From DAOUAT01 sp964551735 (GTDB lineage Bacteria; Chloroflexota; Anaerolineae; CG2-30-64-16), in NCBI GenBank assembly GCA_964551735.1, contig CAZKEF010000048.1, positions 1 to 42,827 of the forward strand: DNA of 42,827 nucleotides, read 5' to 3'. The notes beneath the pieces were generated by a model. The model did not search any database and was not told the DNA's origin. It saw nothing but the letters and a program-made list of their open reading frames with translations. The stretch's first letter is position 1. Every line of letters starts with the position of its first letter. Of this stretch, positions 1-6,573 are shown in pieces. The translations under genes were made by a program, and so were the position numbers.

Positions 1-34
1 GCAGGCCCCTGCGAGAGTAGGTCATCGCCAACAG
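1..34 (+). rRNA. rrf: 5S ribosomal RNA, 3' end only
   Basis: The first bases read CCTGCGAGAGTAGGTCATCGCC, split here as CCTGCGAGAG and TAGGTCATCGCC, which matches the conserved 3' arm of bacterial 5S rRNA (E. coli has GCGAGAGTAGGG followed by AACTGCCA). Most of the gene lies outside the window, so an rRNA operon probably ends here. A hairpin followed by a T-run comes 24 bases later. The exact 3' end is uncertain by a few bases. Confidence 0.8.
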
Positions 35-57
35 AGCCCTTTCTCTGCCATTCATTG

Positions 58-98
58 AAGCTGCGTCTTTCATTACAGGTGAGAAACGCAGCTTTTTT
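58..98 (+). terminator. Intrinsic terminator of the rRNA operon
   Basis: A 9-bp perfect stem (AAGCTGCGT at 58-66 with ACGCAGCTT at 86-94) is followed by a T-run to 98. It lies just after the 5S rRNA 3' end and is a textbook rho-independent terminator. Confidence 0.85.
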
Positions 99-125
99 GC
101 TTTTAAGTTCTACTCATGCTAAAAT
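97..125 (+). promoter_or_regulatory. Predicted promoter of the CBS membrane protein gene
   Basis: TTGCTT (97-102), a 17-bp spacer and TAAAAT (120-125) form a plausible housekeeping promoter. It starts within the T-run of the rRNA terminator. Transcription would begin near 132 and give a leader of about 230 nt before the gene at 360. Confidence 0.5.
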
Positions 126-131
126 GTCAAG

Positions 132-359
132 GGTAGGCGACAGCTGGCAGGCACGTAGTTAATCATGGTAACAACGCTTTGTGTTATCAAGGAGCAAGGT
201 GACCAAGGGAGGGCCACAGCGATCAGTGGCCAGCCCTTGGTTTTTTTGTGCCTGTCACAGGAAGCATGGGCGTGATCCCAATTGGGAGCAAGGTGACGCT
301 TTCCTGATGGTGCAGCAATATTTCAAGTTCATGCTTGATAGCCTCGGGAGTGGAATGGT
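132..359 (+). promoter_or_regulatory. Long leader with internal terminator and 13-bp direct repeat
   Basis: This stretch has no convincing gene. It contains GGAGCAAGGTGAC twice (191-203 and 285-297), one copy directly before and one after a strong terminator hairpin (203-247). The arrangement resembles an attenuator or riboswitch leader, or a short independent RNA, ahead of a membrane protein family linked to divalent cation transport. I do not recognise a known riboswitch class; M-box and yybP-ykoY consensus elements are not visible. Confidence 0.4.
203..247 (+). terminator. Strong intrinsic terminator inside the leader
   Basis: CCAAGGG (203-209) pairs with CCCTTGG (234-240) and inner GGCCAC pairs with GTGGCC, followed by seven T. 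It lies about 70 nt after the predicted transcription start and 110 nt before the coding start, so it would stop transcription unless it is regulated. Confidence 0.8.
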
Positions 360-1718
360 TTGGATACTGATGGTAGTTCACTGATACAGTTGCTGCCGCT
401 GGTGGGCGCTTGGGTTGTGGCTCTCTTCTTGATCGGTGTGGCCGCGGCAGCCGAGATTTCCTTTGCCTCTGTAAATCGCACCCAGTTGCGCCAGTTGCTT
501 GGAGGGCGCAAAGCACAAGCACAGGCGGCCGAGGTGCTGTTGACTGAACCCGTTCGTTTGCTTTCCACCTTGTTGCTGGTCAAAGTCAGCGGCATTCTGC
601 TGGCCGCCGCGAGCACCGTTTTGTTGGCGCAGCAGATCGGCCACGGGGCCTATTTGCTTTGGTGGCTGCTGGGCGCTGGCGTGGTCTTGATCCTGGTGCA
701 ATTGTTAGTGCGCGCGTGGGTGCTTGGCCGTGAGGAGCGATGGGCCGTCACTCTCACCCCGTTGGTCAGGGGCCTATCCTTTTTGCTTTCTCCAATAACA
801 GCCGTGATGCAGCGGATCGGGCGCAGCGCCCTGCCTCAGGGACGAGCGCTGGAGGGCATCTTTTTAAGCGAGGACGGTTTACGTTTCTTGCTGAACGCGG
901 GGGACGACGAGACGGGGATCGAGGAGGAGGAGAAGGAGTTGATCGCCTCCATCTTCGAGTTCGGGGATAAGTTGGTGCGCGAAGTGATGGTGCCGCGCAT
1001 TGACGTGGCTGCTGTGCCGGTAGACATGCCGATGCTTGAGGCGTTGGATATCATCCTTAAAGCCGGCCATTCGCGCATCCCTGTGTATCGTCATTCCGTT
1101 GATAATGTGGTTGGAATCCTCTATGCGAAAGACCTCTTGCGTTACCTGCGCGATGGGCGGACTGATGTGCCTCTGGACAAGATTTTGCGGACAGCGTACT
1201 TCATCCCCGAGTCGAAAAAGGTCGATGAGTTGTTGCAGGAATTGCAGCAGCGCAAGGTCCATATGGCCGTGGTCGTGGATGAGTACGGCGGTACGGCCGG
1301 TTTGGTGACTATCGAGGACTTGCTGGAGGAGATCGTCGGTGAGATCCAGGACGAGTTTGACGCCGAGGAGCCGACGGTAGAGGCCGTGGGCAAGCAAGAG
1401 TATATTTTTGATGCGCGGGTGCCGTTGGCTGAGGTGGACAAGCTGCTTGGGGTTGAATTGCCGAGTGAAGGCGGTGATACGCTGGGCGGCTTTATCTACA
1501 GCCAACTCGGCAAGGTGCCTGCGGTGGGCGATCGGATCGAGTTCGGCCCCACAACCATCGAGGTGTTATCTGTGGCTGGACGGCGCATCAAGCAAGTGCG
1601 CGCTCGTCAGATGGCGGCGGATGATGTTGCCCAAGCCAGCCTCAAGTCGCAAGGCAAGGCCGAGACGTCAACTGTTAGCAGCGCATCAGGCCTTCTGGCC
1701 TTATTGAGCCTGTATTGA
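360..1718 (+). CDS. CNNM/CorC-type membrane protein with CBS pair (UPF0053 family)
   Basis: The 452-residue protein has the family layout. The N-terminal DUF21-type membrane region (about 5-165) has hydrophobic segments at 10-30, 67-90 and 98-118. A tandem CBS pair follows (about 195-315; motif REVMVPRIDV near 207), then a C-terminal CorC_HlyC domain (about 330-415). Members are implicated in magnesium/cobalt resistance or efflux; some are annotated as hemolysins. The start is TTG at 360: an in-frame stop lies at 339-341, no in-frame ATG fits, and GGAG at 347-350 gives a ribosome site. The last 30 or so residues are a variable tail. The gene is preceded by an unusual leader and probably co-transcribed with cdd 60 bp downstream. 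The family is clear; the transported ion is not. Confidence 0.88.
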   Translation: MDTDGSSLIQLLPLVGAWVVALFLIGVAAAAEISFASVNRTQLRQLLGGRKAQAQAAEVLLTEPVRLLSTLLLVKVSGILLAAASTVLLAQQIGHGAYLLWWLLGAGVVLILVQLLVRAWVLGREERWAVTLTPLVRGLSFLLSPITAVMQRIGRSALPQGRALEGIFLSEDGLRFLLNAGDDETGIEEEEKELIASIFEFGDKLVREVMVPRIDVAAVPVDMPMLEALDIILKAGHSRIPVYRHSVDNVVGILYAKDLLRYLRDGRTDVPLDKILRTAYFIPESKKVDELLQELQQRKVHMAVVVDEYGGTAGLVTIEDLLEEIVGEIQDEFDAEEPTVEAVGKQEYIFDARVPLAEVDKLLGVELPSEGGDTLGGFIYSQLGKVPAVGDRIEFGPTTIEVLSVAGRRIKQVRARQMAADDVAQASLKSQGKAETSTVSSASGLLALLSLY

Positions 1719-1778
1719 GTTGGGCTAGGCAGCCTTCTGCAAAATCGGCGCCGATGGGATGTGAAGTGAGGTAGCGTG

Positions 1779-2213
1779 ATGAGTGATTGTGGAAGCCAGT
1801 CCGGTGTGGGTTTGGATGATGCCCGCATTGCTCAATTGGTCGCCGAGGCAAAAGCAGCGCAGGCGTACGCCTACGCACCATATTCTCGTTTCGCTGTTGG
1901 CGCTGCCTTACTTACACGCAATGGCGTGATTTACACCGGCTGTAACGTGGAAAACGCCTCATACGGTCTGGCGATCTGCGCCGAGCGCAATGCTGTGGCC
2001 CACGCAGTAGTCTGTGGCGACCGGGCGTTTGAGGCTGTCGCCGTGGTCACGGAGAATGGCGTGACACCGTGCGGCGCGTGCCGGCAGGTGTTGGCCGAGT
2101 TTGGCCCGAACATGCTGGTCATCGTGGCTGACGTGGCCGGGAACCAGCGGCGTTATCGGCTGTCCGAGTTGTTGCCCGATGCGTTTGTGCCGGAGCAGTT
2201 GACCGGCAGGTAG
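1779..2213 (+). CDS. cdd: Cytidine deaminase
   Basis: This 144-residue protein is a homotetrameric-type cytidine deaminase, which converts cytidine or deoxycytidine to the uridine form in pyrimidine salvage. The zinc site is clear: CAERNA carries the first cysteine and the catalytic glutamate, and PCGACRQ carries the other two cysteines. PYSRFAVGAAL and GCNVENASYG are typical substrate-side motifs. Length fits the short bacterial class. ATG at 1779 is chosen because GAGGT lies just upstream; GTG at 1776 is in frame directly before it. It follows the CBS protein gene by 60 bp in the same direction, so read-through expression is likely. Confidence 0.95.
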   Translation: MSDCGSQSGVGLDDARIAQLVAEAKAAQAYAYAPYSRFAVGAALLTRNGVIYTGCNVENASYGLAICAERNAVAHAVVCGDRAFEAVAVVTENGVTPCGACRQVLAEFGPNMLVIVADVAGNQRRYRLSELLPDAFVPEQLTGR

Positions 2214-2239
2214 GGAAGCCCTCCGAGAATGACATTTAT

Positions 2240-2315
2240 GCCGTGTGCCAAACACTTCGTAGGTGCCTGGCATTGTCAGGTCCGGATTTATGCATAAGTG
2301 TGCTTCGGCACACTT
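2240..2315. repeat. Imperfect palindrome and UUCG hairpin between convergent genes
   Basis: Two elements lie in the gap between cdd and the convergent gene. TGTGCCAAACACTTC with GTAGGTGCCTGGCA forms an imperfect palindrome related to the GTGCCAGGCAT palindrome at 24442-24470. An 8-bp stem AAGTGTGC / GCACACTT (2296-2315) is closed by a TTCG loop. Neither is followed by a clear T-run, so any terminator role is weak. Confidence 0.45.
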
Positions 2316-2336
2316 CCAGCTTATCAGCCGCCGAGT

Positions 2337-3098
2337 TCATTCGGCGGCCCTTGTGTGCGCCTGGCGGCCAGATACCCGCCGCATCCATCGCACCGGCGTG
2401 TTGATCGCCGTGCGGATGAGGGCGTTATGCCACACGTTGCCCGCATAACGCCATTGTAGCCGGGGGTCCACGACCACCTTCTGCATCTCCACCTGGCCCT
2501 TGACGCCAAACAACGCGGCCAGCGCACCCAGCACATGATGCCAGATCGCCTCCTGCTGCCTGGCCCCACCCATCAGCCGATAGCCGAGTTCGTAGATCGG
2601 GTCATTGGCGCGGCCCAGCGACTGGATCTGGGCCACGGTACCGCCATCCTCCGAAAACGCGCTGAAGGTGTTGAAGCCTGCCTCGGGATGGCCCGCCGGT
2701 GTCATGACGGTGAACGAGACGTCGTCCGCATAGATGATCCGCACCCCGGTGGAGACAGGGACGCCGCCGGGCAGGCCGGGCAAGGTGGCGTTGATCAAGA
2801 CCACCTCGCCCGGCGCCACGCCGGTGAGCGAGGGATAGAAGCGGCTGTCGGAGGGCATCAGGTTCGGCAGGTTATGCTTCCACGCGCTCACGACCTGCTC
2901 CGGGGTGACGCTCCCGCCCAGGCGGATGCGATAGGTCTTCTGCCAGAGCTGGCCGAAGCCCATCAGCGGACCGACGGTCTGCCGGCCCTCGACGTTCAGG
3001 TTGACCGCATCGGGTGAGACAGCGCCGACTTTGAGTTCCGACACCGGCTTGGCCCAATAGGCCGCGTCGCGGGGCGGTTGGGGGGTTGGTTCTGACAT
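2337..3098 (-). CDS. Conserved protein of unknown function, last gene of the partner-switch operon
   Basis: The 253-residue soluble protein has no signal peptide or membrane segment. I do not firmly recognise it. The C-terminal half (VRIIYADDVSFTVMTPAGHP, then FSEDGGTVAQIQSLGR) recalls DUF1990-type or other ligand-binding folds of the SRPBCC kind, but that is only resemblance. ATG at 3098 (MSEPTPQPP) is chosen because AGGAGG lies just upstream; the 19 extra codons possible before it fall in a simple repeat. It lies 53 bp after the first STAS gene and is probably co-transcribed, so a role in or under the same stress-response switch is possible. Confidence 0.6.
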   Translation of the reverse strand: MSEPTPQPPRDAAYWAKPVSELKVGAVSPDAVNLNVEGRQTVGPLMGFGQLWQKTYRIRLGGSVTPEQVVSAWKHNLPNLMPSDSRFYPSLTGVAPGEVVLINATLPGLPGGVPVSTGVRIIYADDVSFTVMTPAGHPEAGFNTFSAFSEDGGTVAQIQSLGRANDPIYELGYRLMGGARQQEAIWHHVLGALAALFGVKGQVEMQKVVVDPRLQWRYAGNVWHNALIRTAINTPVRWMRRVSGRQAHTRAAE

Positions 3099-3108
3099 GG
3101 AAGCCTCC

Positions 3109-3150
3109 TGCGTGTTGCGTGTTGCGTGATTCGCCATTCGCTGATTCGCC
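3109..3150. repeat. Short tandem repeats between operon genes
   Basis: TGCGTGT TGCGTGT TGCGTG is followed by two copies of GATTCGCC around CATTCGCT. The repeats fill the gap between two genes and create a false upstream extension of the gene at 2337-3098. Similar low-complexity DNA recurs through the window. Confidence 0.7.
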
Positions 3151-3151
3151 G

Positions 3152-3505
3152 TCACCCGGCCGCGGCCACTGCGTTGGCTTCCGATGCGTGAATGCCGATG
3201 GCCTTGTCGAGCTGGGTCAGCTCGAAGATTTGCCGGTAATGCTCGCTCAACCCGAAAGCGAGCAAGCGCTGCTTCTGGCGCTGCGTGCGGATCAGCAGCG
3301 TCACTAGCAGGCCGATGCCGGAGCTGTTCATGTATTCCAGACCGCCGAAGTTTAACACAATAGCTTGGACGCCGGCCGTGGTCGCCTGGTTGTGCGCATC
3401 CATCAGGATGCTTTCTGCGGAACCGGTCACTTCGCCCTGGATATCCAGAACGCTGGTCTTGGCGTTGATTTTGCGCACGGTGATGCTGAGTTTGACGGGA
3501 GCCAT
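3152..3505 (-). CDS. STAS-domain anti-sigma factor antagonist (first)
   Basis: The 117-residue protein is a single STAS domain, the fold of SpoIIAA/RsbV antagonists. In partner switching the unphosphorylated antagonist binds an anti-sigma kinase and frees its target. LNFGGLEYMNSSGIGLLV (residues 51-68) holds the conserved serine pair at 61-62, the expected phosphorylation site. The start at 3505 has AGGAGG at good spacing. It lies in the same operon as a second STAS protein and a phosphatase/kinase fusion, so phosphorylation and dephosphorylation by that fusion are inferred. No sigma factor or other target is visible nearby. Confidence 0.88.
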   Translation of the reverse strand: MAPVKLSITVRKINAKTSVLDIQGEVTGSAESILMDAHNQATTAGVQAIVLNFGGLEYMNSSGIGLLVTLLIRTQRQKQRLLAFGLSEHYRQIFELTQLDKAIGIHASEANAVAAAG

Positions 3506-3529
3506 TGGGCCTCCTGGAATTTGGGATTA

Positions 3530-3574
3530 GGGATTGGGTGTTTCATCGTCGGTCGTTCGTAGTCGGTCGTTCGT
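3530..3574. repeat. Short tandem repeats between the two STAS genes
   Basis: GGGATTAGGGATTGGG is followed by CGGTCGTTCGTAG and CGGTCGTTCGTC. These are simple direct repeats in the gap between the STAS genes. The first type (GGGATTGGGGATT) also occurs inside the phosphatase gene at about 4856-4880. Confidence 0.6.
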
Positions 3575-3925
3575 CTACCGGCCACCCGTCAACGCACTGG
3601 CTTCATCCTGGTAGATCGTCATGAAATCGGCCAGCCGCGTGATCTGGAAGATCTCCTGGTAGTGCGGGCTGAGGCCGAAGACGAGCAGGCGGCGCCTGGC
3701 TTTGCGCGCGCGGGCCAGCAGGCCGACGATCAGCGCGATGCCGGTGCTGTTGATGTAGCTGACTTCGGCAAAGTTCAGCACGATGGTCGGCGGGTTCTGC
3801 GCCTCGGCTGCGGCATAGGCTGCGCTCAGGCCCGCTTCGGCTGCGGCGTTGATCTCGCCGCGCAGGTCGATGATGGCCGCGTCGTGCTGGCGGCGCACGC
3901 TGGCTTCAAAGGGTTGGGCTGGCAT
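3575..3925 (-). CDS. STAS-domain anti-sigma factor antagonist (second)
   Basis: The 116-residue single STAS domain has the phosphorylation motif SYINSTGIALIV, with serine 60 and threonine 61. It resembles the neighbouring STAS protein along its length (for example LLVFGLSPHYQEIFQITRL against LLAFGLSEHYRQIFELTQL), so the pair is an old tandem duplication. ATG at 3925 is chosen for its AAGGAG site; it lies 20 bp inside the end of the acetyltransferase gene, which implies translational coupling. The two antagonists may answer to different kinases or targets. Confidence 0.88.
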   Translation of the reverse strand: MPAQPFEASVRRQHDAAIIDLRGEINAAAEAGLSAAYAAAEAQNPPTIVLNFAEVSYINSTGIALIVGLLARARKARRRLLVFGLSPHYQEIFQITRLADFMTIYQDEASALTGGR

Positions 3926-4439
3926 CGCGATCTCCTTCTGTTCTGGAAAACAACAGATATGGCCCCGTCTCATCTTCCATTTCGCGCTCCAGGGCCATGC
4001 CGATATTCTGGGCTACCTTGACCGATGCATGATTCGCCGGATCTATCATGCAGATCAGCCGTGACAGGTGCAGATCATCGAAGCCGTAGCGCGCGATCGC
4101 CTGCGCGGCTTCTGTCCCCAATCCCTGCCCCCAATACGCTTTGGCCAGCAGATAGGCCACTTCTACTTCTTCGCGCTGGTCAATCGTCCACGGCAGCAAA
4201 CCGCACCGGCCGATGAATCTACCTGTTTCCTTGTGAATGGTCGCCCAGAGCCCCAACTCAGGGTGCCGGGGATGTCCATTCATGTGCCATTCAAGTTCTT
4301 CGCGCGCTTCGTCGTAGGTGCGAGGCGCATCAGGGATGTATTTACGCACATCCGGGTCGCAATACAGCGCCCATAGGCTGTCAAGATCGGCCAGCGTCTG
4401 ATGCCTGAGGATGAGCCTATCGGTCTCCAGGATTTTCAT
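3906..4439 (-). CDS. GNAT N-acetyltransferase, RimJ/RimL-like
   Basis: This 177-residue protein starts with the RimJ/RimL-type LETDRLILRH and has the acetyl-CoA loop YWGQGLGTEAAQAIARYGF near residues 100-118, then a late motif NHASVKVAQNIGM. Such enzymes acetylate protein N-termini or small amines; the substrate is unknown. Its ATG overlaps the stop of the phosphatase gene as ATGA, and its end overlaps the next STAS gene, so it is locked into the partner-switch operon. Whether it modifies a component of the switch cannot be read from the sequence. Confidence 0.85.
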   Translation of the reverse strand: MKILETDRLILRHQTLADLDSLWALYCDPDVRKYIPDAPRTYDEAREELEWHMNGHPRHPELGLWATIHKETGRFIGRCGLLPWTIDQREEVEVAYLLAKAYWGQGLGTEAAQAIARYGFDDLHLSRLICMIDPANHASVKVAQNIGMALEREMEDETGPYLLFSRTEGDRDASPTL

Positions 4440-6109
4440 CGTTTCATCACCAGTTCAATGGTATGGCGCGCATCGTCGGAGGTCACGCGCAGGTCGTCCA
4501 CCATGCTGCGGATGAGGAACAGGCCCCAGCCGCGGGGGGATTGCAGCCCCGCCAGCTTGGCCTCCAGGTCAGGCGCGTCCGCCTCCGGGATCGGCTGGCC
4601 ACCGCCATGATCGGTGATGCTGACCCGGATGGCGTCGTCCGCGACGCGCACCTGGATGGCGACGGGCTTGTCGGGGTCGTAGCGGTTGCCGTGCTCCATC
4701 GCGTTCATGGTTGCCTCCGCCACGGCCGTCTTGAGGCGTTCGAGACGATCTGCCGGCAGACCCAACCCTGCCACCGCTGCCGCGACCTGCACCACCGCCT
4801 CCCGCTCGTTGTCCGGCGCGGAGGGGATGGTGAAATCGGTGAGGAGGGATGGATTCGGGATTGGGGATTGGGGATTGCGGGTTCGGGTGCCCGCGTCCTG
4901 CTCCCCTGCTCCCCTGCTCCCCTGCTCCCCCACTCCCTCGCTCCCCTGCTCCCCTGCTCCGGCGTTCCGCTCCAGCGTCACGAACGTCACGTCGTCCTCC
5001 TGCTCCCAACCCGGCCCGGTGAAGTCGGCCAGGGCGCCGCGGAGATGCTCGATCAGCTCGGCGCCGCCGCCCAGCCCGCAGGCCATGCCGCGCAGCCGGG
5101 GGAAGCCGAACATCTCGCCGGTAGGGTTGTGCGCCTCGACCAGGCCATCGGAGTAGACCAGGATGCTTTCGCCAGGCTCCAGAGCCGCCTCATGCTCGTC
5201 GTAGGTCATCTCCGGCAGCAGGCCGAGCGGCATACCGGTCGCACGCAGCTCCACCACAGCGTCGGTCGTGCACTTGGCGGGCAGGTTGTGGCCGGCGTTG
5301 GCGAAGACGAAGCGGCCGGTGGCGGGGTTCAGCACGCCGTACAGACAGGTGACGAACATGTTGGGCGGGATGTCCGGGCAGAGCAGGTCGTTAACGTGCG
5401 CCAGCACCTTGCCAGGTGAGGTCGGGTCTTGTTCCGCGGCGATGCGCAACAGGCCGCGCGCCGTCGCCATCACCAGCGCGGCGGGCACCCCCTTGCCGGT
5501 CACGTCAGCCACCACGATGCCGAGATGACCTTCAGGCAGATGGATGAAGTCATAGAAGTCGCCGCTGACCGCTTGCGCCGGCTGCCAGTAGGCCGCCACC
5601 TGCCAGCCCGCCAGTTCGGGCAGCTCCTTCGGCAGAAGGGTCTGCTGGACGACGCGCGCGACGCGCAACTCCTGCTCCAGCCGCTCACGGGCCTGTGTCT
5701 CGATCTGCTGCTGGCGGACAAGCTGGGCCACGCGCACGGCGGGCGCGGCCTGGGTCGCCAGATCGTCGAGGAACTTGCGGTCGTCGCTGGTGTACTCCTG
5801 CTCGCTGCGCCGCGGCCCCAGGTTCAGCAGGCCGATCAGCTCGCCCTGGCCCACCAACGGCGCAACCAGCTTCGCGCCTGCGGCCCGCAGCCCGCGGAGA
5901 GCCGGCGAATCCAGCGCCAGCCGTTCGATCGCCACCGGGCCGCGCGCGCTGAGCAGATACGCCAGCAGCGGGTCGTCGGGCGCGATGTCCAGCGGCAGCA
6001 GCTCAGCGGTCGGCGCCGGCTCTTCCGGCTGGGTGATCGTCGCTGGTGCTGGCGCGACCGGAACCGGCTGGCTGTTCCGCTGCATGAGTCTACGGAATGG
6101 GTTGCGCAT
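4436..6109 (-). CDS. GAF - PP2C phosphatase (RsbU/SpoIIE type) - HATPase (RsbW type) fusion
   Basis: The 557-residue regulator joins both enzymes of a partner switch. A degenerate GAF-like sensor region covers about 45-130 and a coiled-coil linker 131-158. The PP2C domain spans about 165-380 with SGDFYDF (182-188), ADVTGKG (201-207), GHN (273-275), YSDGL (319-323) and EDDVT (371-375), which supply the metal-binding aspartates. An anti-sigma-type HATPase domain (about 428-557) has N-box EATMNAMEHGN, G1 DHGGG and G2 GWGLFLIRSMVDD. It should dephosphorylate, and separately phosphorylate, STAS antagonists such as the two encoded downstream. Residues about 382-422, between the enzymes, come from simple DNA repeats. 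It is the first gene of the operon, behind a promoter with paired CCGTAACG boxes. Confidence 0.92.
   Translation of the reverse strand: MRNPFRRLMQRNSQPVPVAPAPATITQPEEPAPTAELLPLDIAPDDPLLAYLLSARGPVAIERLALDSPALRGLRAAGAKLVAPLVGQGELIGLLNLGPRRSEQEYTSDDRKFLDDLATQAAPAVRVAQLVRQQQIETQARERLEQELRVARVVQQTLLPKELPELAGWQVAAYWQPAQAVSGDFYDFIHLPEGHLGIVVADVTGKGVPAALVMATARGLLRIAAEQDPTSPGKVLAHVNDLLCPDIPPNMFVTCLYGVLNPATGRFVFANAGHNLPAKCTTDAVVELRATGMPLGLLPEMTYDEHEAALEPGESILVYSDGLVEAHNPTGEMFGFPRLRGMACGLGGGAELIEHLRGALADFTGPGWEQEDDVTFVTLERNAGAGEQGSEGVGEQGSRGAGEQDAGTRTRNPQSPIPNPSLLTDFTIPSAPDNEREAVVQVAAAVAGLGLPADRLERLKTAVAEATMNAMEHGNRYDPDKPVAIQVRVADDAIRVSITDHGGGQPIPEADAPDLEAKLAGLQSPRGWGLFLIRSMVDDLRVTSDDARHTIELVMKR
4845..4967. 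repeat. Simple repeats inserted in frame in the phosphatase gene
   Basis: GGATTGGGGATTGGGGATT units and then about nine GCTCCCCT-type units lie wholly within coding sequence. They encode a Gly/Ala/Glu/Gln-rich and Pro/Asn-rich linker between the PP2C and HATPase domains. Confidence 0.85.
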
Positions 6110-6137
6110 GTGAGCTCCGTTCTCAGATTACGAGGGG

Positions 6138-6183
6138 ATGATAGCACGAAAGCGTCCTGGAATCGTTACGGCGAGCGTTACGG
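6138..6183 (-). promoter_or_regulatory. Activator-type promoter with paired CCGTAACG boxes
   Basis: Read on the minus strand: CCGTAACG (6183-6176), CTCG, CCGTAACG (6171-6164), ATT, a 17-bp spacer, then -10 TATCAT (6143-6138). There is no good -35; the second box covers that position, as expected for an activator that recruits polymerase. Spacing and 22 of 23 bases of the box block match the promoter at 16609-16654. The transcript start would be near 6131, about 20 nt before the coding start. Confidence 0.65.
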
Positions 6184-6246
6184 ATAGGGTTTTTGCCACT
6201 TCTTGAACTTGGTTTCACGCCGATGCGCCGCTGCCCCACCAGGCAG

Positions 6247-6573
6247 TTAAGTTGACTGGGTGCCGCTCCGTCGCCGCCGCGCCCGCCTCACAAGCCAGAC
6301 CACCAGCAAAATTGCGCCGTAGGCTCCCAGGGCCAACAGGCCGGTTGGGATCGTGACGAGCATGAACCAGCCCATCACACCCATTCCGTACAACTGCTCC
6401 CCCATGTCGTGCCCGTTCACGATGCAAGGATGCACCGATCCCTCGTCAAGCTGGCAGCCATTGGCAGAAGCAACCGAACCTGCCGCCGCAACCAACACTA
6501 CCGGCCAGACGGTCCAGGCCAGAATCAAAAGTAGGATGAGAATTAGTAGAAGGTTACGGATTCCGGATGACAT
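6247..6573 (-). CDS. Small two-pass membrane protein of unknown function
   Basis: The 108-residue protein has hydrophobic segments at about 6-33 and 66-96, a basic tail RRARRRR, and between them NGCQLDEGSVHPCIVNGHDMG with two cysteines that could form a disulfide on the outer side. This cysteine loop followed by MGVMGWFMLVTIP recurs in small uncharacterised bacterial membrane proteins, to my recollection. It starts at ATG 6573, overlapping the stop of the preceding membrane paralogue by one base (TAATG), with AGGAG 9 nt upstream, so it is translationally coupled. Function is unknown. Confidence 0.75.
   Translation of the reverse strand: MSSGIRNLLLILILLLILAWTVWPVVLVAAAGSVASANGCQLDEGSVHPCIVNGHDMGEQLYGMGVMGWFMLVTIPTGLLALGAYGAILLVVWLVRRARRRRSGTQST

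Noticed and set aside
2535..3017. 160-codon plus-strand frame opposite the gene at 2337-3098
   Set aside because: The minus-strand gene has AGGAGG, operon context and normal composition; the plus frame is His/Asp/Gly-rich shadow coding.
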